64,000 bases of DNA, from positions 1 to 64,000 of the forward strand of contig NZ_SMMI01000008.1 of assembly GCF_009733535.1 (NCBI RefSeq), written 5' to 3'. Below the pieces are notes generated by a model. The model saw only the letters and a list, made by a program, of their open reading frames with translations. It was not told the origin of the DNA and ran no database searches. Below are positions 8,720-17,421 of this stretch, one piece after another. A program made the translations under genes and the position numbers. This DNA is from Sphingobacterium endophyticum (GTDB lineage Bacteria > Bacteroidota > Bacteroidia > Sphingobacteriales > Sphingobacteriaceae). The first letter of the stretch is position 1. Every line of letters begins with the position of its first letter.

Positions 8720-10156
8720 TTATTTCCCCCAGCGCCATTCTCCGGAAATCATCAAAGGTTCTTTAAGTCCTTTCGAATCTAAAAACTTAACAATTTCCGC
8801 ATCTGAAAAACGCTGTGCTGGAATATCTTTGACGCTCGACAATCCGTACAGATATGCTGCACCTACTCGGACTGTCTGTTCCAATCCTCGTTTATCAACT
8901 AATTTGAAAACATCATTGTCAGAATGATAATATAATCCTGCATCATTAGGCAATTGCCCTCCTGTTCCTGATCCGCTCGGAATTCCCTGTAGCATAAAAG
9001 GCTGATGGTCACTATGAAGCCCAGCACCCGAGCTATTCTTATTTTTAAAGTCCGAATCAATGCTTGAATACAGCAAACCAATCGAATCCAACAAAGGAAT
9101 CATCTCGTCACGACTGGTTGAAAATCCTATTGGAGCATTGACCATATCAAAATTCAACATATATTTTACCTGACCTAAAGTCCCGCTCTTGATAGCCTCT
9201 TGAACATAAGCTTTAGATCCTAGCAACCCCTGTTCTTCACCCATAAATAAAACAAAATCAATAGATCTTTTAGGTTTCAATCCCAATTTCTTGAATGATC
9301 TCGCCATATCAATAATGGCATAGGAACCTAATCCATTATCAATCGCTCCGGTCGCTAAATCCCAACTATCCAAATGGCCTCCAATCACAATTTTCTCCTC
9401 AGGATATTCTGAACCTACAATCGATACAATTACATTTCTTGCAGTAGCCTCATCCGATTTATTGTGCATCTTAATGTCCGCAACAACCTTTTCTTTGGCT
9501 AGTTTTTCCTTCCACTTCATCCCATCTTCAAAACCAATACATATAGCAGGAATTTCGATTAACTTCCCTGTAATGGAGGCCGTTCCAGTTAATAATACAT
9601 TTCCTTTGACACTATTGATGAATACAATTCCTTTTGCACCGTATTTACTTGCAAGAGCAGTTTTTTCTGAACGATGTAGATTTTTTAGGTTTTCACCAGA
9701 ATTAGGTAGGATATGCAGGAAAACCAAAGCTATTTTGCCTTTAATTTTACTGCCAATTTTTTCATAGTCTGTTTCCAGTCCATTTCCCAAATCGACTAAA
9801 TCAGCCTGCAGATCCACTTTAACCGGCGAATGAGCCAATGAAACCGATGGTACTGTAGTTTTATTTAAAGTTAAGCTTAGTGATTCCCTTGCCCAGCTTT
9901 GTGCCGAAAATGGCTGATATTTAACATCATATCCATATGATTTCAGAAGATTATAAACATGCTCCTCAGCTTTCTTACCCTGCTCTGAACCCGTGAGACG
10001 GTGACCAAGATGTTCTGTGCTGTATTTTAACCGTTCATAAGCTTCCGAATTCGTATTGATATCCTCGTAAATCCTTTGGAAGGTACTTTTTAAATCATCT
10101 TGTGCTTGGGCAAAATGACAACTTAATAATAGGCAGATTAGGTAAATTCTTTTCAT
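8720..10156 (-). CDS. M28 family metallopeptidase, carboxypeptidase Q-like
   Basis: 478 residues with a Sec signal peptide ending FAQAQ. The di-zinc M28 ligands appear in order: GGHLDSWD (H and D), AIDNGLG, the catalytic glutamate in MGEEQGLLGS, FDMVN, and LHSDHQPF. A PA-type insert (about 120-210) lies between the N-terminus and the catalytic domain, as in plasma glutamate carboxypeptidase relatives. It should be a periplasmic or outer-membrane exopeptidase acting on dipeptides or short peptides. It lies 33 bp after trmB on the same strand. Confidence 0.88.
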   Translation of the reverse strand: MKRIYLICLLLSCHFAQAQDDLKSTFQRIYEDINTNSEAYERLKYSTEHLGHRLTGSEQGKKAEEHVYNLLKSYGYDVKYQPFSAQSWARESLSLTLNKTTVPSVSLAHSPVKVDLQADLVDLGNGLETDYEKIGSKIKGKIALVFLHILPNSGENLKNLHRSEKTALASKYGAKGIVFINSVKGNVLLTGTASITGKLIEIPAICIGFEDGMKWKEKLAKEKVVADIKMHNKSDEATARNVIVSIVGSEYPEEKIVIGGHLDSWDLATGAIDNGLGSYAIIDMARSFKKLGLKPKRSIDFVLFMGEEQGLLGSKAYVQEAIKSGTLGQVKYMLNFDMVNAPIGFSTSRDEMIPLLDSIGLLYSSIDSDFKNKNSSGAGLHSDHQPFMLQGIPSGSGTGGQLPNDAGLYYHSDNDVFKLVDKRGLEQTVRVGAAYLYGLSSVKDIPAQRFSDAEIVKFLDSKGLKEPLMISGEWRWGK

Positions 10157-10189
10157 AATAAATGAATTTACGAAATCCTTCTTAATTCC

Positions 10190-10846
10190 TTATGCTTTAA
10201 CGAATTTCCACTGTACGTAATTAATATTTTTGTCCTCTGCCAAATACTTCTTTTCGTAATAGGTTTTGATGGATAGGACTTCATCAACTAAATCAGAATG
10301 GTAAAGATCTGTCGTTTCCTTCAACTTAGGTAAGTCTTGAATCTCTATCTGCTCCAATGTATAGGCATAGAAGCCATCATTATCTGTTTTCAGGTGCATT
10401 ATCCCTTCTGGAACCAGGATTGTTTTATACCTTTCCAAGAATACTGGATTGGTTAGACGTTTTTTCTCTCTACTATCCTGAGGTTGAGGGTCTGGAAATG
10501 TAATCCAAATCTCAGCAATCTCTCCTGGATTAAAATGCTCTAAAATCGTTTCAATTTGAATTCTCAGAAACCCAACATTATCAATCCCATCCTCTAAGGC
10601 TGTTTTTGCCCCTCTCCAAATCCGGTTACCCTTATAGTCAATACCAATGAAATTCTTCTCAGGAAATAACTTGGCCAGATTCACGGTATATTCTCCTTTT
10701 CCACAGGCCAATTCTAAGATTAATGGATTATCGTTTTTAAAAAATTCCTTAGCCCATTTCCCTTTATATTCTTTCCCTGCATCCAATTGTACAACATTCT
10801 TAAAGGTAGAAACCTCTGCGAATTTTCTTAGTTTATCCTTACCCAT
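10190..10846 (-). CDS. trmB: tRNA (guanine-N7-)-methyltransferase
   Basis: 218 residues. It methylates G46 in the variable loop of tRNA using S-adenosylmethionine. The SAM motif is LELACGKGEYT (about 45-55), followed by FIGIDYKGNR, and the family signature is ITFPDPQP with the lysine-rich KKRLTNP downstream and LKTDN later. It is divergently transcribed from the GDP-fucose synthase gene, from a -7 box four bases from that gene's own box. Confidence 0.94.
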   Translation of the reverse strand: MGKDKLRKFAEVSTFKNVVQLDAGKEYKGKWAKEFFKNDNPLILELACGKGEYTVNLAKLFPEKNFIGIDYKGNRIWRGAKTALEDGIDNVGFLRIQIETILEHFNPGEIAEIWITFPDPQPQDSREKKRLTNPVFLERYKTILVPEGIMHLKTDNDGFYAYTLEQIEIQDLPKLKETTDLYHSDLVDEVLSIKTYYEKKYLAEDKNINYVQWKFVKA

Positions 10847-10863
10847 AGCTGATAATTAAGTCG

Positions 10864-10871
10864 CAAAATTA
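10864..10871 (-). promoter_or_regulatory. Candidate -7 box for trmB
   Basis: Minus-strand TAATTTTG matches TAnnTTTG and lies 18 bp before the trmB start. It is separated by only four bases from the opposite box at 10876-10883. Confidence 0.5.
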
Positions 10872-10875
10872 ACCT

Positions 10876-10883
10876 TATATTTG
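10876..10883 (+). promoter_or_regulatory. Candidate -7 box for the GDP-fucose synthase gene
   Basis: TATATTTG is an exact TAnnTTTG match, 18 bp before the GTG start at 10902, so the 5' leader would be very short. No TTG is evident at -33. Confidence 0.5.
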
Positions 10884-10901
10884 TATAAATAATATATTCA
10901 G

Positions 10902-11834
10902 GTGGAAAAACAAGCGAAAATTTACGTAGCAGGACATCGTGGAATGGTTGGATCGGCCATTTATCGTAGATTAAAAGAAGAAGGCTATACGAATATTGTG
11001 GTTAGAACGTCCAAAGAACTTGACCTTCGTGACCAACAAGCCGTTAAAGAATTCTTTGAAACTGAAAAACCTGAATATGTATTTCTTGCCGCAGCAAAAG
11101 TTGGTGGCATCATGGCAAACAATATCTATCGCGCCGATTTCCTCTATGAAAACCTGGCAATCCAAAATAATGTTTTCCATTTTTCTCATGAGAATCAGGT
11201 TAAAAAATTAATGTTCTTGGGCTCTAGCTGTATTTATCCAAAAATGGCTCCTCAACCCTTGAAAGAAGATTATTTACTTACTGGAACCTTAGAGCCAACC
11301 AATGAACCCTACGCGATTGCAAAAATTGCAGGAATAAAAATGGCTGAATCATATCGTCTGCAATACAATGACAATTATATTTCTGTCATGCCAACAAATC
11401 TTTATGGTATAAATGATAATTATCACCCGGAAAATTCTCATGTTCTGCCGGCTCTAATCCGTAAATTCCATGAAGCAAAAGTAAATAACAATCCTACGGT
11501 TAATGTTTGGGGATCAGGTAAGCCCTTACGTGAATTTATGTTTGCCGATGACCTTGCAGATGCATGTGTCTTCCTGATGGAAAACTATAATGACCTGCAA
11601 TTTGTCAATATTGGGGTAGGTGAGGATGTAAGTATCCGCGATCTGGCCGAATTAATTCAAGAAGTTGTAGGTTATGAAGGTCAATTGGAATTTGACAGCA
11701 GTAAACCAGATGGAACTCCAAGAAAATTGATGGACGTAAGTAAACTCAACGCTCTAGGTTGGAAGGCTAAAACCAAACTAAAGGATGGAATTAAATTAGC
11801 GTACGAAGATTTCCTTAAGAATAATATAGATTAA
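10902..11834 (+). CDS. fcl: GDP-L-fucose synthase
   Basis: 310 residues from a GTG start that precedes the invariant N-terminal motif [12 protein letters not shown]. It performs the two-step epimerase/reductase conversion of GDP-4-keto-6-deoxymannose to GDP-L-fucose, a precursor of surface polysaccharide. The blocks [18 protein letters not shown], the catalytic YAIAK and [13 protein letters not shown] are all present. No GDP-mannose dehydratase or glycosyltransferase is next to it. No upstream ATG fits the frame. Confidence 0.93.
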   Translation: MEKQAKIYVAGHRGMVGSAIYRRLKEEGYTNIVVRTSKELDLRDQQAVKEFFETEKPEYVFLAAAKVGGIMANNIYRADFLYENLAIQNNVFHFSHENQVKKLMFLGSSCIYPKMAPQPLKEDYLLTGTLEPTNEPYAIAKIAGIKMAESYRLQYNDNYISVMPTNLYGINDNYHPENSHVLPALIRKFHEAKVNNNPTVNVWGSGKPLREFMFADDLADACVFLMENYNDLQFVNIGVGEDVSIRDLAELIQEVVGYEGQLEFDSSKPDGTPRKLMDVSKLNALGWKAKTKLKDGIKLAYEDFLKNNID

Positions 11835-11851
11835 TGATTAGGATTTAGAGC

Positions 11852-12406
11852 CTAATATGCTTCACTATCCTTAGGGATACCATAGGCATTGTCTTGAACA
11901 CTTTCCTCTGCCGTAATCATTGGAGGATGATTGGGAGGAATCGGTGTAGCTTCAACGACAGCTTCTACCTCCGCTTTTTTCTTTTTCTTCTTTTTGGGTT
12001 TTATGATCGAGGCAAGTTTGTCTATCACTGCAGTTACCTTACTTTGATTTACATTGCTTGCAACAGTTTCTGAGCCCAAAAGCACTAAACCTTTCTTTAA
12101 CCAGCCTGCATTTTTCAGCAACGTACGATTTAGAACTAGTGGTAGTCCCAATTGTAAGGTTTTAGTCAACCAATCGGCCTTATTATTTTTATTGGTCACT
12201 TGACCGATACCCGAAACTAAACCCTTAATTGTAGAAACGCCCGGAACACGGTTAAATATCATATTAGCAATACGAGCAGGAGCCTCAACTTTATGCTTTA
12301 ATAATTCGTATTGATTTAATAAAAATGCTTCTTGCTCTTTCTTCTGAACCTTTAAGCGAGCAATCTCTGAACTCAATTCATCAAAATTCGTAACCTTTGT
12401 CCTCAT
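11852..12406 (-). CDS. Conserved protein of unknown function, envelope operon
   Basis: 184 residues. An N-terminal coiled-coil (about 8-40) is followed by two hydrophobic or amphipathic stretches near 50-70 and 85-120, a basic run of seven lysines near 137-144 and a proline-rich tail. I do not recognise a domain. It is the last gene of a three-gene minus-strand cluster with a holin-X-like membrane protein (4 bp upstream) and a YtxH protein, so a link to the membrane or envelope stress is a reasonable inference only. Confidence 0.65.
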   Translation of the reverse strand: MRTKVTNFDELSSEIARLKVQKKEQEAFLLNQYELLKHKVEAPARIANMIFNRVPGVSTIKGLVSGIGQVTNKNNKADWLTKTLQLGLPLVLNRTLLKNAGWLKKGLVLLGSETVASNVNQSKVTAVIDKLASIIKPKKKKKKKAEVEAVVEATPIPPNHPPMITAEESVQDNAYGIPKDSEAY

Positions 12407-12410
12407 AGCC

Positions 12411-12860
12411 TTAAACTCGTTCTTTTTCTTCTTTAATTTCTTCCTCTACTTCTTCCACTGCTTCACGCACTTTTTCCTTGATTTCTTCTTCGTCTAATTC
12501 ATCGTCATCATCAACATGCCATTTAGACATAATTCTTTTTATGGAAATGTTCATGAACTTCTCTTCTAATTTTGGTTCAAATGCCCTAATCAATAGAAGG
12601 AATACAAAAAAGATTCCACCTGTCGCTAAAAATCCTAAGGAATAACTCCCCAATAATTCCCCCAAATAAAATCCTAATGCCAGTGACACAAAAAACACAA
12701 TCAGCAAAGTCAACAATACTTTACTCCCGTCTACAATTAATGAACCCACTATTCGTGAAGACCTGGATAAAGCCTTCAATTTTGCCAATTCAATCTGGGT
12801 TTCTAGGTATTCTTTAGACTTTTCAAATACTTCAGAAAAAGAAAATTTTTGTTCTTCCAT
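12411..12860 (-). CDS. Holin-X family (phage holin-like) membrane protein
   Basis: 149 residues. An N-terminal amphipathic helix precedes two transmembrane segments (about 38-60 and 66-90), and the C-terminal third is a strongly acidic coiled-coil. This is the pattern of the putative actinobacterial holin-X family, which is widespread in chromosomes and is not evidence of a prophage. It is 4 bp from the next gene and about 100 bp from the YtxH gene upstream; 12861-12957 shows nothing else. Confidence 0.7.
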   Translation of the reverse strand: MEEQKFSFSEVFEKSKEYLETQIELAKLKALSRSSRIVGSLIVDGSKVLLTLLIVFFVSLALGFYLGELLGSYSLGFLATGGIFFVFLLLIRAFEPKLEEKFMNISIKRIMSKWHVDDDDELDEEEIKEKVREAVEEVEEEIKEEKERV

Positions 12861-12957
12861 GCACGTAATTCCATATCATAGAATCCATGGCTATCAGGTA
12901 ATAGCCATGAATCTATTATTTAAAAACTCATTAATAATCTTTGGCTTGACTTATCGC

Positions 12958-13227
12958 TTAAGCATGTTCTTCGATTTCTTCATCGACCATATCCTCAGCT
13001 CTACCAAGTTTAGATTTTACCGCCGCAACGATTTTATCTTTAAAGTCACTTAACTGATCGAATTGCTCCTCAGCACGTTCTTTAATCGCATCGCCTAAAT
13101 CAGCTAATGACTCATTTAATTTCTCTCTGGTTTCACTACCCTTTTCAGGCGCGAAAATAATACCCAAAACTGCACCTGCGGCTAACCCAGCCAACAGCGC
13201 TGTAACAATTTTACCGTTATCCTTCAT
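12958..13227 (-). CDS. YtxH domain protein
   Basis: 89 residues. One transmembrane segment rich in alanine and glycine (about 8-26, LLAGLAAGAVLGIIFAPEKG) is followed by the FAPEKGSETREKL motif and an acidic amphipathic helix, the usual YtxH form. Members are small membrane-anchored proteins often induced by stress. It is the first gene of the three-gene cluster. Confidence 0.8.
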   Translation of the reverse strand: MKDNGKIVTALLAGLAAGAVLGIIFAPEKGSETREKLNESLADLGDAIKERAEEQFDQLSDFKDKIVAAVKSKLGRAEDMVDEEIEEHA

Positions 13228-13438
13228 CTTTTACTGCAATTTAGTTGTTAAACCAATTTCATCTAATACTTATTTAATAACAAAAAATAGACCGAATCGT
13301 TTTCCTTTTTTAAATTTTGGTCTTTCCTGTCAATATAAAACCACAACATTTTATTGTAATTCAGTAAAATATAAGGATTTTATAGCAATTACTCCATATA
13401 AATTAAATCTTGATCATTTTTTTACCTTTAAAACACAT

Positions 13439-13471
13439 AAAAAAATGCCACCCTTTCGAGGTGACATTTCA
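13439..13471 (-). terminator. Terminator of the VOC gene
   Basis: On the minus strand AAATGTCACC pairs with GGTGGCATTT (one G-U pair, 7-base loop) and is followed by seven T. It lies about 40 bp after the stop of the VOC gene at 13511. The remaining gap 13228-13438 is AT-rich without a clear element. Confidence 0.75.
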
Positions 13472-13510
13472 ACAGTAAATCATCTTGATGGGTTCTACTA
13501 TCAGTTATGA

Positions 13511-13918
13511 TTATTCTGTAGGAAATTTTGACTCATCCATATAAAAAAACTCCCAGGTATTTCCATCTGGATCTTCAATGGTACGCTGCTGCATAAAACC
13601 ATAATCCCTAATTTCATTGGGCTCTTTTCCTCCTGCCCCTAAGCCGGATTCAATTATCTTGTTCATCTCCGCTACCGAATCAACTGAAATCGTATATATC
13701 CCTGCAATACTAGTCTTGGTATCCGCTAGAGGCTTGTTGGTAAAAGATAAAAACTTCTCATGGTTTAAAATCATGACATAAATTGAATCGCTCCAAACCA
13801 TACAATTACCAGTATCGTCGGAAAACTGTGGGTTATTGCTAAACCCCAAAGCTGAATAAAATGCTTCAGCCTTTGCAAGGTCTTTAACAGCCAAATTAAT
13901 AAATACTTGCTTTGCCAT
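13511..13918 (-). CDS. VOC (glyoxalase/bleomycin resistance) family protein
   Basis: 135 residues with the paired beta-alpha-beta-beta-beta modules of the vicinal oxygen chelate fold: FINLAVKDLAKAEAFYSALGF at the start and the closing DPDGNTWEFFYMD. Family members include metal-dependent lyases, dioxygenases and antibiotic-binding proteins. Here the first metal position is an asparagine (FINLAV) rather than histidine, so a non-catalytic or altered role is possible. It is a single gene with its own terminator. Confidence 0.8.
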   Translation of the reverse strand: MAKQVFINLAVKDLAKAEAFYSALGFSNNPQFSDDTGNCMVWSDSIYVMILNHEKFLSFTNKPLADTKTSIAGIYTISVDSVAEMNKIIESGLGAGGKEPNEIRDYGFMQQRTIEDPDGNTWEFFYMDESKFPTE

Positions 13919-14098
13919 ATCGTTATATGTTATTTGTTTATTCTAATTTCTAATCAAATCTAACGAGACTTTAAACAAATAAACTTTCCATAGGACAAGT
14001 AAATTCATTTTCAAGAATATATCTCATAGATTATTATCAATGATTATATTTCTTTTGGATATTTTTATTTAATTTATGAGAAATAAAAATAAGTTAAA

Positions 14099-15635
14099 AT
14101 GTTAGTTAACATTTTGTAGTGCCGTTTCTGGAATAAATGCAACCAGCATTACCGTTGAAGTAAGTGTTTCGCCAGGAATCCAATATTTTATCGTTGGCCT
14201 ACCTGATAATGCCATAAAAGAAAGCATCCAAAGGGTTGAAAGCGCCATTATTTCAACAGGTTACCATATGCCAAGACAAAAGATCATCATTAACCTTGCC
14301 CCCGCAGATATTAGAAAGGAAGGGTCCTCCTATGACCTGGCTATTGCTATTGGGATATTGGCTGCCTCCAATCAACTACCTATAGAAACGATACAGCAAT
14401 ATATTTTTTTAGGCGAATTATCTTTAGACGGAAAGGTTCATCCCATTAAAGGTGCACTTCCTATAGCGACTCAATCGAAAACAGACGGCTTTAATGGAAT
14501 GATCCTTCCTGCAGTAAATGCGGAAGAAGCTGCAATTGTAAGTGGAATAAAGGTCTATGGAATTCGTACATTGGATGAAGTCATTCGTTTTATCAAAGGC
14601 AAACTCCAAATTGAAGCCACTCAAATTAATATCGCAGAAAAATTTGAACAGCTGCTTAATAGCTATGAGTTGGATTTCGCTGAGGTGAGGGGTCAGGAAA
14701 ACATCAAAAGGGCATTAGAAATTGCAGCTGCAGGTGGACATAATGTCATCTTAATAGGTCCTCCCGGTGCTGGAAAGACCATGTTGGCGAAAAGATTACC
14801 CACGATACTCCCCCCATTAACAATTGATGAATCTTTAGAAACCACAAAAATACATTCCGTCTCCGGAAAATTGCCCAGTTCAACCTCCTTACTCACCATA
14901 CGCCCTTTCCGATCACCCCACCATACCGTTTCCGATGTAGCTCTCGTGGGTGGTGGAGCGAACCCTCAGCCCGGGGAAATATCGCTTGCCCACAATGGCG
15001 TCTTATTCCTCGATGAGTTACCTGAATTTAAACGTTCTGTTCTTGAAGTTATGCGACAGCCCCTTGAAGCCAGATCAATAACCATATCCAGATCTCGGTT
15101 TTCCGTAGATTATCCCGCAAGCTTTATGCTCATTGCCGCCATGAACCCATGTCCATGCGGATACTACAACCACCCTATACGCCGCTGCATCTGTAAACAA
15201 CATGTAGTCCAAAAATACATCAGTAAAATATCTGGCCCCTTATTGGATCGGATTGATATACATATCGAAGTTACTCCCGTCGAATTTAATGAATTGACAG
15301 AAAGCAGGCCTTCCGAAAAAAGCGAAGTAGTAAGGAAAAGGGTAATAAAAGCTCGGAAAATTCAGGAACAACGGTTTAAAAAATATCCCAACATTCACAG
15401 CAATGCTCAAATGCGGTCAAGAAATATCCAGGAAATCTGCATTATCGATGAAAATGGAAGAAATCTTTTAAAAAAAGCCATGGAAAGGCTCAACCTTTCC
15501 GCCAGAGCATATGATCGAATCCTCAAAGTTGCCCGAACTATAGCCGATTTAGAAGGTTCTGTAGAAATACTAAATCAACATCTTGCCGAAGCAATTCATT
15601 TTAGAAGTTTAGACCGAGAGAATTGGTCGGGATAA
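14099..15635 (+). pseudogene. comM: YifB/ComM family AAA ATPase gene, frameshifted near the 5' end
   Basis: The main frame encodes a Mg-chelatase-like ATPase: Walker [25 protein letters not shown], and the C-terminal FRSLDRENW. ComM is a helicase that promotes branch migration in natural transformation. The expected start is ATG 14099, but only MLVNIL is read before TAG 14117. The conserved N-terminus ([15 protein letters not shown] through [11 protein letters not shown]) continues in another frame from 14118 with no start codon. Restoring two A after 14107 would give MLVKTF and join the frames. The first usable ATG in the main frame is 14268, giving 455 residues and losing about 57 conserved ones. 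It is therefore a pseudogene, an N-terminally shortened protein or a sequencing error. Its 3' end borders the island. Confidence 0.85.
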
Positions 15636-15637
15636 AA
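15623..15637. repeat. Left 15 bp direct repeat at the comM stop
   Basis: TTGGTCGGGATAAAA contains the comM stop codon and recurs exactly at 22046-22060, directly beside the AHSA1 gene stop. The pair brackets the toxin/immunity island and looks like a target-site or attachment-site duplication. Confidence 0.65.
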
Positions 15638-15737
15638 ATCCTTTCCTCTAGATACAGGTTGTAATATTGGGGGAGGAAACTTGCGTTTCTTTTTCCATTT
15701 CCCATTGCTGTAATAGAATGGTTCCTTGAACAATGGA

Positions 15738-15925
15738 GTTTTTCATGATCTCTTAGCTCTTTTTCAAATTGTTCATAAAGGTTTATGTTTATCGTATCAT
15801 TATCCCTAATAAAAAAAAATATGTATGGAAGCTTTTCCATCTTCTCTAATAATTTTTTTTACAGATGGTTGAGCATTGCATATGCAAAAAACAACTAAAA
15901 GACAGCAGGTTAAATATGTTTTCAT
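15738..15925 (-). pseudogene. Truncated, frameshifted copy A of the secreted immunity-like gene
   Basis: The start ATG (15923-15925) and signal peptide (MKTYLTCCLL then NAQPSVKKIIREDGKASIH) match the intact copy at 16758-17381. The frame breaks at an A run of nine (15811-15819); the other two copies have eight. After the shift the peptide IRDNDTININLYEQFEKELRDHEK continues, then homology stops near 15738. The bases to the comM end (15638-15737) show no gene. Confidence 0.7.
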
Positions 15926-16100
15926 CTTATCGCGAATAATAAATTGAATCTATTAATTCCTGGGTTGATTCCGGTTTCCTCTATAATTTTTTTAATTTCT
16001 TCTTATTCATTGTCCTTACCCCCTTTGAGGTCTGACCTGATTTAGTATTTTTTTTCTTATCCCTTGAATTCCTTTTATAATGCAATTTGTATAAATTAAT
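15922..16100 (-). pseudogene. Tail fragment A of a toxin gene
   Basis: On the minus strand this encodes a lysine-rich tail (NLYKLHYKRNSRDKK, then NTKSGQTSKGVRTMN) that matches the C-terminus of the toxin-domain gene at 17422-17877. A T run at 15987-15993 has seven bases where copy B has eight; with eight the frame would run on to FAIR and stop in an ATGA overlap with the MKTYL start. That overlap is the kind expected of a toxin gene followed by its immunity gene. Only the last ~50 codons are left. Confidence 0.6.
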
Positions 16101-16105
16101 ATTTA

Positions 16106-16453
16106 CTTACTCCAAAGATTTTGTGCTTTAATTTTTACTTAGTAGACTACTGGATTTAAATTAAGTTATATTTAATTACGGCCTCTTCTCTTAACAAATA
16201 TTTTAAAGTCGGAGCACCTCCACCTTGCAATTCACTATTAGAATAAAAAAGTTCCCAATATCTCCCATCTTTTGGGTCTATAAATAATCTATTCCAACCA
16301 CTAGAATCAACTTTTACCTCAATTAAATAATTTTTTATAAGAGAAAATATTCGATTACTCACATCATCGTACTCAATTGAATTTAATTGATTAGTTATCT
16401 CTCCTTTTAATAAAATTTCTTCCTTTTCTAACTTTGTCATCTTGAATCAACTG
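16106..16453. repeat. Duplicated Imm27 segment, copy 1
   Basis: This segment carries the first Imm27 gene and its 3' flank. It matches 19755-20101 closely, including the flanking CTTACTCCAAAG and TAGTAGAC, with scattered substitutions and a one-base length difference. Confidence 0.85.
16156..16440 (-). CDS. Imm27-like immunity protein, copy 1
   Basis: 94 residues. The pattern fits the Imm27 family of polymorphic-toxin immunity proteins: GEI near 14, a middle IFSLIKNYLIEV helix, then DSSGWNRLFIDPKDGRYWELFYSNSELQGGGAP. Such proteins bind and neutralise a specific toxin in the cytoplasm. The second copy at 19804-20088 differs at about four residues. No toxin gene directly precedes it on its strand; the nearest minus-strand genes are the secreted immunity-like gene and the Cys/His toxin tip. 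Confidence 0.7.
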   Translation of the reverse strand: MTKLEKEEILLKGEITNQLNSIEYDDVSNRIFSLIKNYLIEVKVDSSGWNRLFIDPKDGRYWELFYSNSELQGGGAPTLKYLLREEAVIKYNLI

Positions 16454-16483
16454 GATTATTTTTATGTCTTTTTCTTACTGTGG

Positions 16484-16640
16484 GGTTTCAAAGTGATAAA
16501 GAAGACTTTGAAATGCAAATGACCTTTATTATAGATGAAATTAGAGAATTTTTAATTCATTTGTAAGAGCTATTATCGTGAATTTTCGTTAGCTATATTT
16601 TTAAATAACCCAGGGAAAATCGTTCCTTGGATGCATTTCA
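16484..16640 (+). pseudogene. Decayed fragment of a DUF4279 gene
   Basis: The DNA matches the interior of the intact DUF4279 gene at 19129-19536: TTTCAAAGTGATAAAGAAGA, then GAATTTTCGT and AAATAACCCAG in the same order, with indels and in-frame stops. Only the middle third remains. A shorter scrap of the same piece is seen at 20131-20149. Confidence 0.7.
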
Positions 16641-16757
16641 TATCTAAGTTCCAAGCACAATGCGAATTCCAGTTAAGTTTACTATGAGAATCGTTATCTT
16701 TCAAATGGACAAAAGCTACAGAATGTGATTCGAGGAGGAACACATACGTCCCTTTTT

Positions 16758-17381
16758 TCATTTCCTTTTCTGAAAAAAAACACGTTTCTTGATCAATCGA
16801 GTTCCGTCTTTTGAATAATAAGATTTTCTTCCATACAACCATACATATCTTCCATCATTAAAAGGATAGTATTTTGGTATCTTTCCATCTTTAATGCATT
16901 GCTCAAACCATTTTCGATAGGAATCAAAAACAATTTTAACCTTTTTGGGGCAGTTATTGATTTCTATGTTTTCAAGAGTATCATACAGGACCGGCGCTGG
17001 GGAATAGTCCTCAGTACCTCGCCCATAAGCTATTTTATCGATAAAACGCAACGCTTTAATTTCTAAGGTCGTAAACGTAGATTTGGGAGAAAATCTTAGT
17101 GACCTTGCATTAGGTTCATAATAAACAGGATGTACCATGCCAACATGTCTTGTAGTATCCCCTTGAAATTTCAAAAGACATTCAATTAATTGAAGTTTTT
17201 CATGATCTCTTAGCTCTTTTTCAAATTGTTCATAAAGGTTTATGTTTATCGTATCATTATCCCTAATAAAAAAAACGTGTATGTTAACTTTTCCATCTTC
17301 TCTAATAATTTTTTTTACAGATGGCTGAGCATTGCTTAGGCAACAAATAAGTAAAAGACAGCCGGTTAAATATGTTTTCAT
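16758..17381 (-). CDS. Secreted immunity-like protein, longest copy (B)
   Basis: 207 residues with a clear signal peptide (MKTYLTGCLLLICCLSNAQ). I do not recognise the mature domain. It follows the Cys/His toxin-domain gene by 40 bp, and in copy A the same start overlaps a toxin tail by ATGA, so an immunity role against an exported or periplasmic toxin is a fair inference. The protein may itself be shortened: an eight-A run at 16773-16780 precedes the stop, and with one more base the frame would continue as SEKEMKKGTYVFLLESHSV for some 50 more plausible residues. Confidence 0.6.
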   Translation of the reverse strand: MKTYLTGCLLLICCLSNAQPSVKKIIREDGKVNIHVFFIRDNDTININLYEQFEKELRDHEKLQLIECLLKFQGDTTRHVGMVHPVYYEPNARSLRFSPKSTFTTLEIKALRFIDKIAYGRGTEDYSPAPVLYDTLENIEINNCPKKVKIVFDSYRKWFEQCIKDGKIPKYYPFNDGRYVWLYGRKSYYSKDGTRLIKKRVFFQKRK

Positions 17382-17421
17382 CTTATCGCAAATAATAAAT
17401 TGAATCTATTAATTCTTGGGT

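Noticed and set aside
12411..12860. Prophage, from the holin-like gene
   Set aside because: Holin-X family genes are common chromosomal genes; there are no other phage genes nearby.
15653..15670. 18 bp match to 21675-21692 as a further repeat
   Set aside because: The match is short, isolated and without flanking similarity; chance or a tiny scrap cannot be told apart.
16573..16842. Separate 89-residue minus-strand gene
   Set aside because: Its 5' part is the shifted frame of the secreted immunity-like gene and its 3' part is antisense to the DUF4279 fragment; it is better explained as a possible lost C-terminus.
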